IMG/VR virus record: IMGVR_UViG_3300010397_000073
Span: 1-34,163 of that record
Source of the DNA: a virus
DNA length: 34,163 nucleotides
Strand: one strand, 5' to 3'
Part shown: in pieces, positions 14,836 to 21,811 of the stretch
Position numbering within the stretch: position 1 is the first letter of the stretch
Layout of the letters: each line of letters opens with the position of its first letter
Notes under the pieces: model-generated
Databases searched by the model: none
What the model was told of the DNA's origin: nothing
The model's input: the letters and a program-made list of their open reading frames with translations, nothing else
Translations under genes and position numbers: made by a program

Positions 14836-16208
14836 ATCCTGATGCGGCTGCGGCTCTCGCCCCCGAAATCATCCGGTGGCGGCGGCAGCATCGTTTGTCC
14901 CGCTTGCGGTTGCGGTATCGAGACGTCGATATGCACCGGAATAGTGCGCCATGACATAGCCAGATACCGAAAAGCGTCGGCGAGATGCGATGTCCAGTCG
15001 TGCACCTCGTTGGCCTTGAAGCACTTTTTCTCATCATCCCATTCGCGCCGGTATTGCTCTAGCGCGGCAATGCCGACTTCCTCGCACCGCGGATGGAACA
15101 GGCACGCGGGCAGGGTCTTGCGTACCGCGTTGATGCCGTCCAGCTTGCCGGCGAGCGGCACCAAGATCGGCTTCAGCCCGAGCAATTCCATGCTCTCGAT
15201 GCGCGTCCGGCCGGTACCCCATTCCTTCACCTTGGCGTCGTGCGGCACGTAATCGTTGCCGTCGACCCAACTATGCTCGAGTCGACGCTTGGCGACTTCC
15301 TCCGCGTAATGCTCCACGCCCGCGCCGGAATTGGTATAGCAATCCAGGATATAGATGCGCCCGCCGACGATCTGAAACCACCAGATGCTCGTATCGTCAC
15401 GAACGCCGATGTCCCACGCGCGATGCACGGGACGGCCGGGGATGGCAATCAGCGGGATCACGCGCCGCTCGGACCGGACCGTGACCATCTCGCGCGCATA
15501 GAAGGCGCCGAGAATGGCGGCATTGAACGAGCAACCATATTCCTGGTCGTACTGCGCTTGTCCGAGATCCTTCCCGTACAGCGCTATGTATTCCTCTAAG
15601 GTCTCCGCCAGCGCCTCGGGCGACAGCGCGCCGGTATGGTGGACATTGGAGATTTCCGCGAACCACTTCGGGTTCTTGGCAGCCATGTCGTACATGGTCT
15701 TGGCGTGGTTGCGGCCCCGCGGCGTGGTGATGAACGCGGCCCAACCGTTGTTCTCCTCCAGCATGGGGCGGTGGTAGGCCCACGCGCTCGGGTTCGCCAA
15801 GGCAAACTCGGAATAGGCGATGCCCGCCACGCCCGCGCCGACGGTCGAATTATAGCGATCGGAACCGATGATTTGCCAGGTCGACCCGCATTTGAGCTTG
15901 ATGAGCATTTCTTGCTCATTCTTGCTCTCGCGCAGTTCGGGCGGGAACGCCTCATCGATGCGGCGTTTGCCGGTGTGGGCGTTGATTGCGTTCCAAAGCG
16001 CCTTTCGCCCCTGCTCGTATTCGGGGAGGCAATGCCAGTAGTTGGCAGGGCGCTGGTGCGCAAGCTCGCACGTCGCGGCTAGAACGATCTCGTCCTTGCC
16101 CCATCGGCGGTGCGCGATCTCAATGGCACGCTTGCCACCGGACACCAAGTATTTGTGGAACGGCTGCTGATACGGTCTGATGCGTCGTTCGACGACCAGT
16201 TCAGACAT
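14832..16208 (-). CDS. terL: Terminase large subunit
   Basis: 458 aa from the ATG at 16208, which overlaps the preceding stop by eight bases. ATPase half: AIEIAHRRWGKDE (residues 28-40) is the deviant Walker A common in this group, and VAGIAYSEFALANP is the Walker B region with SE in place of DE. Nuclease half: RAWDIGVRDDTSIWWF and ILDCYTN give RNase H-fold acidic residues, and VHDWTSHLADAFRYLAMSW closes the domain. It pumps DNA through the portal and cuts it. Neighbours are the small-subunit candidate upstream and the portal downstream. Confidence 0.93.
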   Translation of the reverse strand: MSELVVERRIRPYQQPFHKYLVSGGKRAIEIAHRRWGKDEIVLAATCELAHQRPANYWHCLPEYEQGRKALWNAINAHTGKRRIDEAFPPELRESKNEQEMLIKLKCGSTWQIIGSDRYNSTVGAGVAGIAYSEFALANPSAWAYHRPMLEENNGWAAFITTPRGRNHAKTMYDMAAKNPKWFAEISNVHHTGALSPEALAETLEEYIALYGKDLGQAQYDQEYGCSFNAAILGAFYAREMVTVRSERRVIPLIAIPGRPVHRAWDIGVRDDTSIWWFQIVGGRIYILDCYTNSGAGVEHYAEEVAKRRLEHSWVDGNDYVPHDAKVKEWGTGRTRIESMELLGLKPILVPLAGKLDGINAVRKTLPACLFHPRCEEVGIAALEQYRREWDDEKKCFKANEVHDWTSHLADAFRYLAMSWRTIPVHIDVSIPQPQAGQTMLPPPPDDFGGESRSRIRI

Positions 16209-16449
16209 AACCGCGCCGGGGCGCCAAGTTGCCAGACCACGCCCATTCGTCATGCCCGGTACGGGTCAAGTCGCGCGCTTTCTCGTCACCATTGAGGTAT
16301 TGCGGCGGCATGCCGTCGCACGTAACGACAAATCCACCTCTTGTGACGGCGTGGAATGTTGGAATTGGCCACTTACTCTCGAACATCTCGCGACGGTCCG
16401 CGGGCAGATCGCGCAAAAAATCCTCAACCAGCCAAGGGTTATGCCCCAT
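16201..16449 (-). CDS. 82-aa protein between small and large terminase
   Basis: ATG at 16449, overlapping the previous gene by 11 bases and the terminase start by eight. MGHNPWLVEDFLRDLPADRR, then EMFESKWPIPTFHAVTRGGF and a Trp-rich tail (HDEWAWSGNLAPRRGYV). No family known. Strict nesting between terminase genes suggests a packaging-related role or a coupling function. Confidence 0.65.
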   Translation of the reverse strand: MGHNPWLVEDFLRDLPADRREMFESKWPIPTFHAVTRGGFVVTCDGMPPQYLNGDEKARDLTRTGHDEWAWSGNLAPRRGYV

Positions 16450-16816
16450 GGTTCACGACTTTCAGCGGCGCATCCTCATACACGGTCTTGAACGTCACGG
16501 TGAGCGGTCCCCCGCCTTCACCCGTCACCTGGAGCGGCAACACGCGCCCGAGCAGCCCGCAGAACGTCTTGGAATCGTTTAGGGCTACCTCGTATAGGTA
16601 ACCAGCCAAGCCGCCATCTCGCGTCTCGCCCCGCCCCGCTGCAGCTTCCGCGATGGCGTCCCCCGCCTTCTCCCCCGCGAGTAAAATCGCCTCCTTGAGC
16701 GCCCTGGTGACCTTGTTCGCGGCACCTGGAGGACGGCCTGACGCACCCGAAGGCAGACCCTTTTTCGGGGGTTCAGGTGCGGGACCGGGGGCGTAGGGGA
16801 GAGGCGGAGGCGTCAC
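16439..16816 (-). CDS. Terminase small-subunit candidate (DUF5681-like)
   Basis: 125 aa from the GTG at 16816 that overlaps the previous TGA (GTGA); a GTG at 16834 is an alternative. Pro-rich start, then SGRPPGAANKVTRALKEAIL, a pattern (GRP-G--NK--R-LKEAIL) found in small proteins encoded just before large terminases. The tail GYLYEVALNDSKTFCGLLGR, VLPLQVTGEGGGPLTV is also typical of them (DUF5681-type). Small subunits recognise phage DNA and load the large subunit. The call rests on this pattern and on location. Confidence 0.7.
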   Translation of the reverse strand: MTPPPLPYAPGPAPEPPKKGLPSGASGRPPGAANKVTRALKEAILLAGEKAGDAIAEAAAGRGETRDGGLAGYLYEVALNDSKTFCGLLGRVLPLQVTGEGGGPLTVTFKTVYEDAPLKVVNHGA

Positions 16817-17328
16817 AGGGCCGGCACCTTCCACGTTTCCACCTTCTCGGCGGTCAGTTCCTCAATCTCCAGCGCGGCAACCGCTGCGTTCCTGTTGATC
16901 TCTGCCACCCGACTTTGAAACGCGACATAGGCCGCGATGGCGCCCAACTGCCCCGGCGTCCGCATTTCTTCCGGAACACCGAGAGCTTCGGTCATGTCCA
17001 GGTTGAGCAGCGCGGCGCGGGCCGGCGACAGAATGGTGTTGATCGTGGCGGCAAGTGCGGCCGAAAGGGCTTGAGACAATTGCGCCTTGCGCTCATCGAG
17101 CGTCGGACCGTCGTCGAATATCTCGTAGGGCATCACCCGGAAGTCGTCGGGCAGCGGGTCGCCGCGCGGCACCTTGAGAATGAGCGCCTCGATGAGATCG
17201 TAATGTACAGGCGCCGCAATACCCGGCTTGCCCGCACGGTGCGCGACCAGGTCGGCGCGGTGCGCTTCCACCTCGCGCTTGAAAGCGTCGGGATCGCCGA
17301 CCAGGGACGAGGGGATACGAATTACCAC
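16813..17328 (-). CDS. Unknown helical protein upstream of the terminase genes
   Basis: 171 aa from the GTG at 17328 (SD GAGG five bases upstream). N-terminal VIRIPSSLVGDPDAF, a charged middle, then HYDLIEALILKVPRGDPLP. The C-terminal 90 residues are long helices rich in Ala (QALSAALAATINTILSPARA, then LNLDMTEALGVPEEMRTPG). No family recognised. The start overlaps the stop of the small membrane gene upstream, and its stop overlaps the next start, so it belongs to the operon. Confidence 0.7.
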   Translation of the reverse strand: MVIRIPSSLVGDPDAFKREVEAHRADLVAHRAGKPGIAAPVHYDLIEALILKVPRGDPLPDDFRVMPYEIFDDGPTLDERKAQLSQALSAALAATINTILSPARAALLNLDMTEALGVPEEMRTPGQLGAIAAYVAFQSRVAEINRNAAVAALEIEELTAEKVETWKVPAL

Positions 17329-17429
17329 GGAAACCTCGGGGGTTGATTGGCGAGCAGCCACAACATGCCGACCGCGCCGGCAATCAAGCCGACCAGGGCA
17401 CCGACAATGAGACAGACGGCAACGAGCAT
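17322..17429 (-). CDS. Tiny single-span membrane protein
   Basis: 35 aa, ATG at 17429 with GGAG seven bases before it. One hydrophobic span (LVAVCLIVGALVGLIAGAVG, then MLWLLA) and a short Pro-rich tail. The stop overlaps the GTG of the next gene, consistent with coupled translation. It could be a holin-like or host-membrane protein; nothing identifies it further. Confidence 0.6.
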   Translation of the reverse strand: MLVAVCLIVGALVGLIAGAVGMLWLLANQPPRFPW

Positions 17430-17563
17430 GGGAGCGCTCCAAATTCACCCGCCCGCCGCGATCGAGCCTCGCACGCTGAATGGCTGATTTGGGGTGCGGT
17501 CGATCCCGCGACGGACGGGGCGACCCGCAGAATATCCGGAGCGGGGTGAACAATCCGTTTAAA
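17430..17563 (+). promoter_or_regulatory. Intergenic spacer with opposed element copy
   Basis: No gene is visible. TGAACAATCCGTTTAAA at 17547-17563 is the second exact copy of the 5321 element. It faces against transcription and overlaps the stop of the Arg/Ala-rich gene. Confidence 0.5.
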
Positions 17564-18071
17564 TGTGAAGTGTGCGCTTCCGACGCTTCAGAGCGGAGCG
17601 GGCGGCGTTGTGCGCCCATCGGCGTCGCGATACCCGGTCTTCTCGTTCCAAGCGCTCCGCGCGCTGGTCGGACGTCTCCATGGCCTCCCGCAACAGGCGT
17701 TTCGCCCGGCGCGCTGCGTCCAGGATCTCTTGGGTATGACGCTTGGCCGCGCGCGCGGCCGCAACCGCAGCGGTGCGACCCATCTCCGCTTCAATGCGCG
17801 CGGCGCGCTCCTGGTCCGTCTCGTTTGCCAGGGCCGCCCACTTTTCCGCGGCATGCTGCAGCGATCGGCGCTTGTTCCCTTTCGCTCGCGCAGCCAACGC
17901 CGCGAGTCGTTGCGCCTGTCGCTCGGCGTGGGTCAGACGCGGCTTCTCTTCTCGCGGTGCCGTGGGCGTCTTGGGGCGCGGAGGCGGCGCATCCCGCAAC
18001 GCTTCCTTGCGCGCGGCCAAGCGCCGGTCGAGCCGATCCCGAGCGCGCTGCAATCTCACATAAGGCAACAT
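17559..18071 (-). CDS. Arg/Ala-rich coiled-coil protein, first gene of the minus operon
   Basis: 170 aa from the ATG at 18071 (GGAG nine bases upstream); a GTG at 18113 is less likely. Almost entirely helical and very basic: RLQRARDRLDRRLAARKEAL, AERQAQRLAALAARAKGNKR, then EAMETSDQRAERLEREDRV. Such composition suggests a nucleic-acid-binding or scaffolding helix bundle, but no family is recognised. It is the promoter-proximal gene after the minus-facing TTGACA element at 18139. A copy of the dispersed element on the opposite strand overlaps its stop codon (17547-17563). Confidence 0.6.
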   Translation of the reverse strand: MLPYVRLQRARDRLDRRLAARKEALRDAPPPRPKTPTAPREEKPRLTHAERQAQRLAALAARAKGNKRRSLQHAAEKWAALANETDQERAARIEAEMGRTAAVAAARAAKRHTQEILDAARRAKRLLREAMETSDQRAERLEREDRVSRRRWAHNAARSALKRRKRTLHI

Positions 18072-18111
18072 GATCCTATCTCCGCGCACGATGTGGAATT
18101 TTCCAGGGGTC

Positions 18112-18150
18112 ACAAGCCACGTTTAGCGCGAATTGTCAACGGACCAGTTT
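18112..18150 (-). promoter_or_regulatory. Leftward promoter candidate for the virion operon
   Basis: Minus-strand AAACTGGTCCGTTGACAA (18150-18133) followed by TTCGCGC. The -35 is TTGACA (18139-18134); the hexamer 16 bases on (GCTTGT) is weak. The 18-base upstream part is identical to that of the rightward promoter at 18417-18434, in opposite orientation. Confidence 0.65.
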
Positions 18151-18170
18151 CGGCACAGATTCTTGGTCCA

Positions 18171-18243
18171 CTCTTTTTCCCTTTATCTTCAATTACTTAT
18201 CCCTCTTCGGAAAAAGGGATCAAATATAGAGAGGGATAAAGAG
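18171..18243. other. Nested inverted repeats in the control region
   Basis: TTATCCCTCT (18197-18206) pairs perfectly with AGAGGGATAA (18230-18239). TTTTTCC (18174-18180) and GGAAAAA (18209-18215) form a second, competing stem, and CTCTTT pairs with AAAGAG. Alternative folding suggests a regulatory RNA or protein-binding palindromes. Confidence 0.5.
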
Positions 18244-18416
18244 TTTGATCAGAGAAAATAAATCGCCGAGACCGTACCGGGGCGGCCCTGGTGAGTGTGT
18301 TGTGGGGCGCTATATGAAAACGGCCCCCTTTTCTTGGTGCATTGGTCCAACGTTAGCTAAATCGTTGATTTTAAATGGAACAAGTGTGGCCCACGTTTCT
18401 TGTGCCAGTGTGCCAA

Positions 18417-18455
18417 AAACTGGTCCGTTGACAACCCACCGTACCATGGTAGGTT
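18417..18455 (+). promoter_or_regulatory. Rightward promoter for the early region
   Basis: AAACTGGTCCG, TTGACA (18428-18433), 16-base spacer, TAGGTT (18450-18455). The spacer ends in a palindrome TACCATGGTA. Located 36 bases before the first early gene. Confidence 0.65.
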
Positions 18456-18491
18456 GCACCGTGGCAATAACGCAACAGACCGGTGACTCCA

Positions 18492-18629
18492 ATGCATCGG
18501 AACTTGCTCCTATTCGGCCTTTTAGTGTGCCTGGTCGGCGCGTTATTCTTCATGCCGAAGTCGCCAAGCGAGATCGTGTGCCAACCGGGATCGGTCGAGC
18601 AGCTATTTTTCACGGATTGTGCGCGGTGA
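18492..18629 (+). CDS. Small membrane-anchored protein, first early gene
   Basis: 45 aa. MHRNLLLFGLLVCLVGALFF is a signal-anchor-like start, followed by MPKSPSEIVCQPGSVEQLFF and a short tail with a second Cys. The outer part would be about 25 residues with two Cys that could pair. The SD is weak (GGTGA). A promoter with TTGACA and TAGGTT 16 bases apart lies 36 bases upstream. It would be the first gene made from the rightward early promoter. No family recognised. Confidence 0.55.
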   Translation: MHRNLLLFGLLVCLVGALFFMPKSPSEIVCQPGSVEQLFFTDCAR

Positions 18630-18633
18630 GGCC

Positions 18634-18671
18634 AACTTATTTGTTGACACTCCGTTTTTAGGGTGTATGGT
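18634..18671 (+). promoter_or_regulatory. Early promoter B1
   Basis: AACTTA, four bases, TTGACA (18644-18649), CTCCG, 16-base spacer, TATGGT (18666-18671). Precedes the 51-aa gene. Shares about 33 bases with B2 and B3. Confidence 0.7.
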
Positions 18672-18697
18672 TGGGTCATTGAAACGGAGCGCACGTC

Positions 18698-18853
18698 ATG
18701 ACCAAGACTTTCGCAATTGAGTGGATGAATTTTAACGGTGCTTGGTACGTAACTCCTGGTTCGCTTTACCCGACCCGCAAGGCCGCTAACGACGTACTTC
18801 GCGTGCTCGGACTGACCAACAACCCAGCGTATCGCGTCATTGAGTTGCGCTGA
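18698..18853 (+). CDS. 51-aa early protein of unknown function
   Basis: ATG preceded by GGAG nine bases upstream, behind promoter element B1. Sequence starts MTKTFAIEWMNFNGAWYVTP and ends with an aromatic-poor helix. The beta-then-helix plan (short strands, then TRKAANDVLRVLG) recurs in other small proteins here. Stop overlaps the next start (TGATG). Confidence 0.65.
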   Translation: MTKTFAIEWMNFNGAWYVTPGSLYPTRKAANDVLRVLGLTNNPAYRVIELR

Positions 18854-19077
18854 TGTTCCGCATCATCAACACCACCGAACCCCATGTCGGTCCGCGCGGC
18901 GTCCGCTACGTACACGACGCAGCCCGTCCATTCGCGGTGCTCTTTGCCAGCAATCGCGGCGAGATATGCTCGGCACGCTGCGCCACCATGGAGCGCGCTG
19001 AAGCAGTGATGGCGGGATTTGTAGCGGCTCGCTTGAGATGGGCGGCGCGGCACACGTTGGGTGCAGCGCAGATTTGA
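18853..19077 (+). CDS. 74-aa early protein of unknown function
   Basis: TGATG-coupled to the upstream gene. RIINTTEPHVGPRGVRYVHD, then AVLFASNRGEICSARCAT and a helix (ERAEAVMAGFVAARLRWAAR). Looks like a small alpha/beta phage protein. Two Cys only; no known family. Confidence 0.6.
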   Translation: MFRIINTTEPHVGPRGVRYVHDAARPFAVLFASNRGEICSARCATMERAEAVMAGFVAARLRWAARHTLGAAQI

Positions 19078-19088
19078 ACAATGTTCAA
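19074..19088. other. 15-base palindrome TTGAACAATGTTCAA
   Basis: Perfect inverted repeat with six-base arms around AAT, overlapping the end of the 74-aa gene. It lies in a 142-base gene-free spacer that also holds promoter B2 and a degenerate element (GTTGAATTTCGC, about 19108-19120). Could be an operator. Confidence 0.5.
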
Positions 19089-19130
19089 GTTTCGTATTAA
19101 AGTTAAACGTTGAATTTCGCAAGAGAACGC

Positions 19131-19168
19131 AACTTATCTGTTGACACTCCGGTTTTAGAGTGTATGGT
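19131..19168 (+). promoter_or_regulatory. Early promoter B2
   Basis: AACTTA, four bases, TTGACA (19141-19146), CTCCG, 16-base spacer, TATGGT (19163-19168). The best match to B1. Precedes the 64-aa gene. Confidence 0.7.
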
Positions 19169-19219
19169 CTGAATAGGAATTGAGCAGCAATCACGCTGCT
19201 TCCCTAAAGGGAGTTTCCC

Positions 19220-19414
19220 ATGCGCTTCGCCTCCTCAACTGACCTCGCGATTGCAGTTGCCTCTAAGGCTGGCACGCTAACCCTTACGGAGCGCCCCTCG
19301 CGCTTCGGTGATACCTTCATTGCGATTGCCGATGACTTCGGCATCATCGAAGTGCAGTTGACCATGACGGAGGCGCAAGCGCGCGTCATCAGTATCACGC
19401 AGAGGGTTGCGTGA
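19220..19414 (+). CDS. 64-aa early protein of unknown function
   Basis: ATG preceded by GGGAG six bases upstream and by promoter element B2. MRFASSTDLAIAVASKAGTL, then FGDTFIAIADDFGIIEVQLT: a beta-rich small protein. Stop overlaps the next start (TGATG). Function unknown. Confidence 0.65.
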   Translation: MRFASSTDLAIAVASKAGTLTLTERPSRFGDTFIAIADDFGIIEVQLTMTEAQARVISITQRVA

Positions 19415-19722
19415 TGTACCAGTGGCGCAACGTCACCCCATCGAACGACCCGCGGTTCTTGGTCAACGGAACCGAACTCAACAACGCGATTGTGCCCGGC
19501 ACCCTGTCGCGATTTCAGCTTTGCGAGACCCGCACGTATGATCGGCTAACGCGCACGCACGACCGGCAGTACGTGATTCGCGATGCCGCAACCGTGACGG
19601 ACGAGCAAGTGCGTGAGGGCAAGCGCTCCGCGATCGTCGCGCGATTTCCTGACGAACTGGCGGCAATCGAGTGGTGTGCGCAGCAAATCGGTTGCACCGT
19701 GGCGAAGTTGCTGGCCTCTTAG
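19414..19722 (+). CDS. 102-aa early protein of unknown function
   Basis: TGATG-coupled to the preceding gene; the GTG at 19411 is the other possible start. MYQWRNVTPSNDPRFLVNGT, then a charged middle with a DRQYVIRDAATVTDEQV segment and a C-terminal ELAAIEWCAQQIGCTVAK helix. No family known. Together with its two neighbours it forms a short module behind element B2. Confidence 0.6.
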   Translation: MYQWRNVTPSNDPRFLVNGTELNNAIVPGTLSRFQLCETRTYDRLTRTHDRQYVIRDAATVTDEQVREGKRSAIVARFPDELAAIEWCAQQIGCTVAKLLAS

Positions 19723-19724
19723 AG

Positions 19725-19997
19725 ATGCCCCATCACGCAGACAGCCGAGACTATTACGTCTCCCTGCGACGCGGCGCCCGCTACGCGCTGCTCGCTGGTC
19801 CATTCGCCACCCACACCGAGGCGCTGGCATGGGTTAAGCCCGCAGCAGCCGAAGCGGAGACCCAAGATCCAAGAGCGTGCTGGGACGCATCGGGGACATG
19901 CTCGCTGCCGCGCGCCGTGGGGAATGTGCCGGGTAAGCTGAATGAGCGGTTAGGGGTCGTGCCGCGAACGTGGACGTGTCCGGCGCTTCCCTACTGA
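19725..19997 (+). CDS. Small protein with the 'LLxGP-T-EAL-' pattern common in phages
   Basis: 90 aa, ATG three bases after the preceding stop. SRDYYVSLRRGARYALLAGP followed by FATHTEALAWVKPA fits a recurring type of short phage protein (hydrophobic strand, then G-P-x-x-T-H-E-A-L). The later part (AETQDPRACWDASGTC) is also typical of that group. Function unknown. Confidence 0.65.
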   Translation: MPHHADSRDYYVSLRRGARYALLAGPFATHTEALAWVKPAAAEAETQDPRACWDASGTCSLPRAVGNVPGKLNERLGVVPRTWTCPALPY

Positions 19998-20023
19998 CGC
20001 AGCCCCAACGCACAGGAATGTGA

Positions 20024-20061
20024 AACTTAACTGTTGACACTCCGTTTTTAGCGTGCCAATC
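20024..20061 (+). promoter_or_regulatory. Early promoter-like element B3
   Basis: AACTTA, TTGACA (20034-20039), CTCCGTTTTTAGCGTG, then CCAATC in place of TATGGT. The upstream part is conserved but the -10 is not, so this copy may be an operator or a weak promoter. Precedes the 54-aa gene. Confidence 0.55.
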
Positions 20062-20087
20062 TCCCTACAGAGCAGAGGGACAACGTC

Positions 20088-20252
20088 ATGAGCCAACTCG
20101 CAATCGCCAACCACCTCCTTTTCAAACTCGCTCATGCCGACGCCCGCGAAAACGTCCGCCGTTTCGGTATACCCTACCGCGCCGCGTTCAAGGACTGCCT
20201 CGCCGGCCGCCGAGCGGTTGCGGCGGGATATACGGGAAGTTTCGTTCGCTAA
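20088..20252 (+). CDS. 54-aa basic early protein
   Basis: ATG preceded by GAGGG, behind promoter element B3. MSQLAIANHLLFKLAHADAR, then basic RRFGIPYRAAFKDCLAGRRA. Predicted helical. Function unknown. Small size but a good SD and dedicated promoter. Confidence 0.6.
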   Translation: MSQLAIANHLLFKLAHADARENVRRFGIPYRAAFKDCLAGRRAVAAGYTGSFVR

Positions 20253-20272
20253 ACCCAACAGGAGCAGCCCAC

Positions 20273-20410
20273 ATGACCCGTCGCATTCGCCCCGCCTGCC
20301 GAGCCTCCGCCCGCGCATTCCTCATCGATCACTATGTTGAGCCCGTAGAGGAGAAGCGGACCGAGCCACCCGCGCCGATCTCGCCTCCGACCGAACCGGT
20401 GCAATTGTGA
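20273..20410 (+). CDS. 45-aa early protein, Pro-rich tail
   Basis: ATG with GGAG ten bases upstream. Basic Arg-rich N-terminus (MTRRIRPACRASARAFLID) and a Pro-rich C-terminus (RTEPPAPISPPTEP). The stop overlaps the next GTG. Function unknown. Confidence 0.55.
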   Translation: MTRRIRPACRASARAFLIDHYVEPVEEKRTEPPAPISPPTEPVQL

Positions 20411-20595
20411 CCGAATGGGGCGGCGGGGATGGAGACGGGCGCCCCACGCAACGTAAATGCCCGGACTGCGACAAGTTGGTTCGCGGACTCAAGGCGCATC
20501 GCAACGACGTCCATAAAGCGAACATGAAACGGCACCGAGCCCACACACTCGGTTGTATCTGTCCGAAGTGCGACCCGGAAGGGGAATACACATGA
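20407..20595 (+). CDS. Small zinc-finger-like protein
   Basis: 62 aa, GTG start overlapping the previous TGA. CPDCDKLVRGLKAHRNDVH has a C2H2-like layout (C-x2-C-x9-H-x4-H), and CICPKC adds a second Cys cluster at the C-terminus. Likely binds zinc and possibly DNA. Function unknown; lies in a coupled run of small genes. Confidence 0.65.
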   Translation: MTEWGGGDGDGRPTQRKCPDCDKLVRGLKAHRNDVHKANMKRHRAHTLGCICPKCDPEGEYT

Positions 20596-20927
20596 CCCGC
20601 AAACCTCCTCCACCCTTCGAAGTCGGCGACATGGTGCGCGAGATCGGCGGCCGCGTGACAAGGCGGGTCGACGCCGTCGGCCGCGATGAACCCTTCGTCG
20701 GCTATATCATGGTGTCGGGTGTGCTCGGCTGGTGCGCAGCGACGCGGTTTGAACGGGAAAAGGAACCAAGCGCCCGCGATGATCTGATTGATGGATTGGT
20801 CACTGACGCGCTTGACGTGTTGCACCACGACCGCGACGATGACGGAGTGGTAGACCAGCACGAGCGCACGGCGTTGCGAGCGCGGTTCGAGAAACGACTC
20901 GCCAACTGGCGGAGGGTTCGGAAATGA
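20592..20927 (+). CDS. 111-aa early protein of unknown function
   Basis: ATGA-coupled. FEVGDMVREIGGRVTRRVDA resembles the small beta-barrel opening of phage proteins that start with a 'GD-V-' strand. A long charged acidic helix follows (DALDVLHHDRDDDGVVDQHE), then a basic C-terminus. The acidic DRDDDG segment could bind a metal. No family known. Confidence 0.6.
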   Translation: MTRKPPPPFEVGDMVREIGGRVTRRVDAVGRDEPFVGYIMVSGVLGWCAATRFEREKEPSARDDLIDGLVTDALDVLHHDRDDDGVVDQHERTALRARFEKRLANWRRVRK

Positions 20928-21109
20928 GCGCTCATGACCTACTCGTGGCGATGGTCGCCGACGCGATCATGGTTGCGTTGTCCCGCCCGATTGGGGCGAT
21001 CGTGTACGCCCGTAACGACGACCTGGAAAACGTCTTCGTCGAGGTTGAGTCGGTGAACCTGCGCAAAGTCGCTCGAGCAGTGATTGATCTGGTGGAGAAA
21101 TTGAAATGA
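20924..21109 (+). CDS. 61-aa early protein of unknown function
   Basis: ATGA-coupled. MSAHDLLVAMVADAIMVALS, then IVYARNDDLENVFVEVESVN and a short helix. Mixed alpha/beta, mildly hydrophobic N-terminus but no clear span. Function unknown. Confidence 0.55.
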   Translation: MSAHDLLVAMVADAIMVALSRPIGAIVYARNDDLENVFVEVESVNLRKVARAVIDLVEKLK

Positions 21110-21342
21110 AAATACCGCGCAGCAAAGGTCCGCCGATCACCGACAACAAAGAAGCCGCGGCGCTCATCGACCGTGCGAAAGATCGTTGTGAGGGTTGCCG
21201 GTTGTCATGGCGCTTGGATTTACGGCATGGCGGCGGTTGGAAACACCGCGAGCCGATGCCGATCGAGTGCACCGCTCAGACGGAGCGCCAGCAACTCCGC
21301 GACATTGCAGCGCGCAGTCGGGCTCGGGAGCACCAGATATGA
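21106..21342 (+). CDS. 78-aa early protein, two Cys near a basic core
   Basis: ATGA-coupled. PITDNKEAAALIDRAKDRCE is followed by GCRLSWRLDLRHGGGWKHRE, a His/Arg-rich stretch. With C-E-G-C and later C it may bind metal (CEGC, IEC). A basic helix closes the protein. Function unknown. Confidence 0.55.
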   Translation: MKIPRSKGPPITDNKEAAALIDRAKDRCEGCRLSWRLDLRHGGGWKHREPMPIECTAQTERQQLRDIAARSRAREHQI

Positions 21343-21590
21343 GGACTTCGGAACAGATGTTCAGGAAACTGCAGCGCCAGCTTGACGCGGACAGTCGCAT
21401 GATGAAGGAAGCCGAAGAGTCTGCCCGACGAAAGGCGGAAAGTGAGCAAGCGCGCTTGGATGAACCCTTGACGCGACGCGAAGTGATCGGCGCAATTGAA
21501 ACGGTTGCTTGGGGATATGCCTGTAACGGCGACCACGATTCCGACTTGGTCGCAAACGCCTTTCGTGCGCTCAAGGACGTGCTGTCGTGA
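21339..21590 (+). CDS. 83-aa charged helical early protein
   Basis: ATGA-coupled. A long charged helix (EQMFRKLQRQLDADSRMM, then EAEESARRKAESEQ) is followed by LTRREVIGAIETVAWGYACN. Coiled-coil-like first half. Function unknown. Confidence 0.55.
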   Translation: MRTSEQMFRKLQRQLDADSRMMKEAEESARRKAESEQARLDEPLTRREVIGAIETVAWGYACNGDHDSDLVANAFRALKDVLS

Positions 21591-21811
21591 GCACCCCCGC
21601 CGCGTCCCCGCGCGAGCCCGCCGTTCCAGTCCCCACGACACGCCTCGAACAGATCCGCTATGCTCTGTTGTGCGCCCGCACGGCCCGCGCCTGGTTGCGC
21701 GAGGCCGGCGCCGACAACGCGGCTCGCTATGTGGCTCGCGCGATCAAGTCTGTTGAGGGCGCTGAGCGCAATGCAGCGCGCCAATCTGGAGAGGAAGGGG
21801 AAGCGATATGA
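21587..21811 (+). CDS. 74-aa early protein of unknown function
   Basis: GTGA-coupled. Pro-rich start (AASPREPAVPVPTT), then helices TRLEQIRYALLCARTARAW and ARYVARAIKSVEGAERN, like tetratricopeptide-style helix pairs. Function unknown. An SD-like GAGGAAGGGG near its end serves the next gene. Confidence 0.55.
   Translation: MSTPAASPREPAVPVPTTRLEQIRYALLCARTARAWLREAGADNAARYVARAIKSVEGAERNAARQSGEEGEAI

Larger units (their letters stand above)
18072..18491. promoter_or_regulatory. AT-rich divergent control region
   Basis: About 420 bases without a convincing gene. Besides the two mirror-image promoters it contains extra copies of a TTGGTCC motif (18163-18169, 18342-18348) and a cluster of inverted repeats. 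This looks like the switch from which both large operons start. Base composition drops clearly below the flanks. Confidence 0.65.

Noticed and set aside
17565-18239. Plus-strand frame of 224 codons opposite the Arg/Ala-rich gene
   Set aside because: It mirrors a minus-strand gene with a proper SD, and it runs into the AT-rich control region. Arg/Ala-rich codons on one strand leave open frames on the other.
18245-18661. Plus-strand frame of 138 codons in the control region
   Set aside because: It crosses the promoter and inverted repeats, has no SD at a sensible start, and shows no protein-like pattern; a better small frame at 18492 overlaps its end.
18653-20085. tRNA or small structured RNA in the AT-rich spacers
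   Set aside because: No cloverleaf pattern was found; the structure seen is explained by promoters and inverted repeats.
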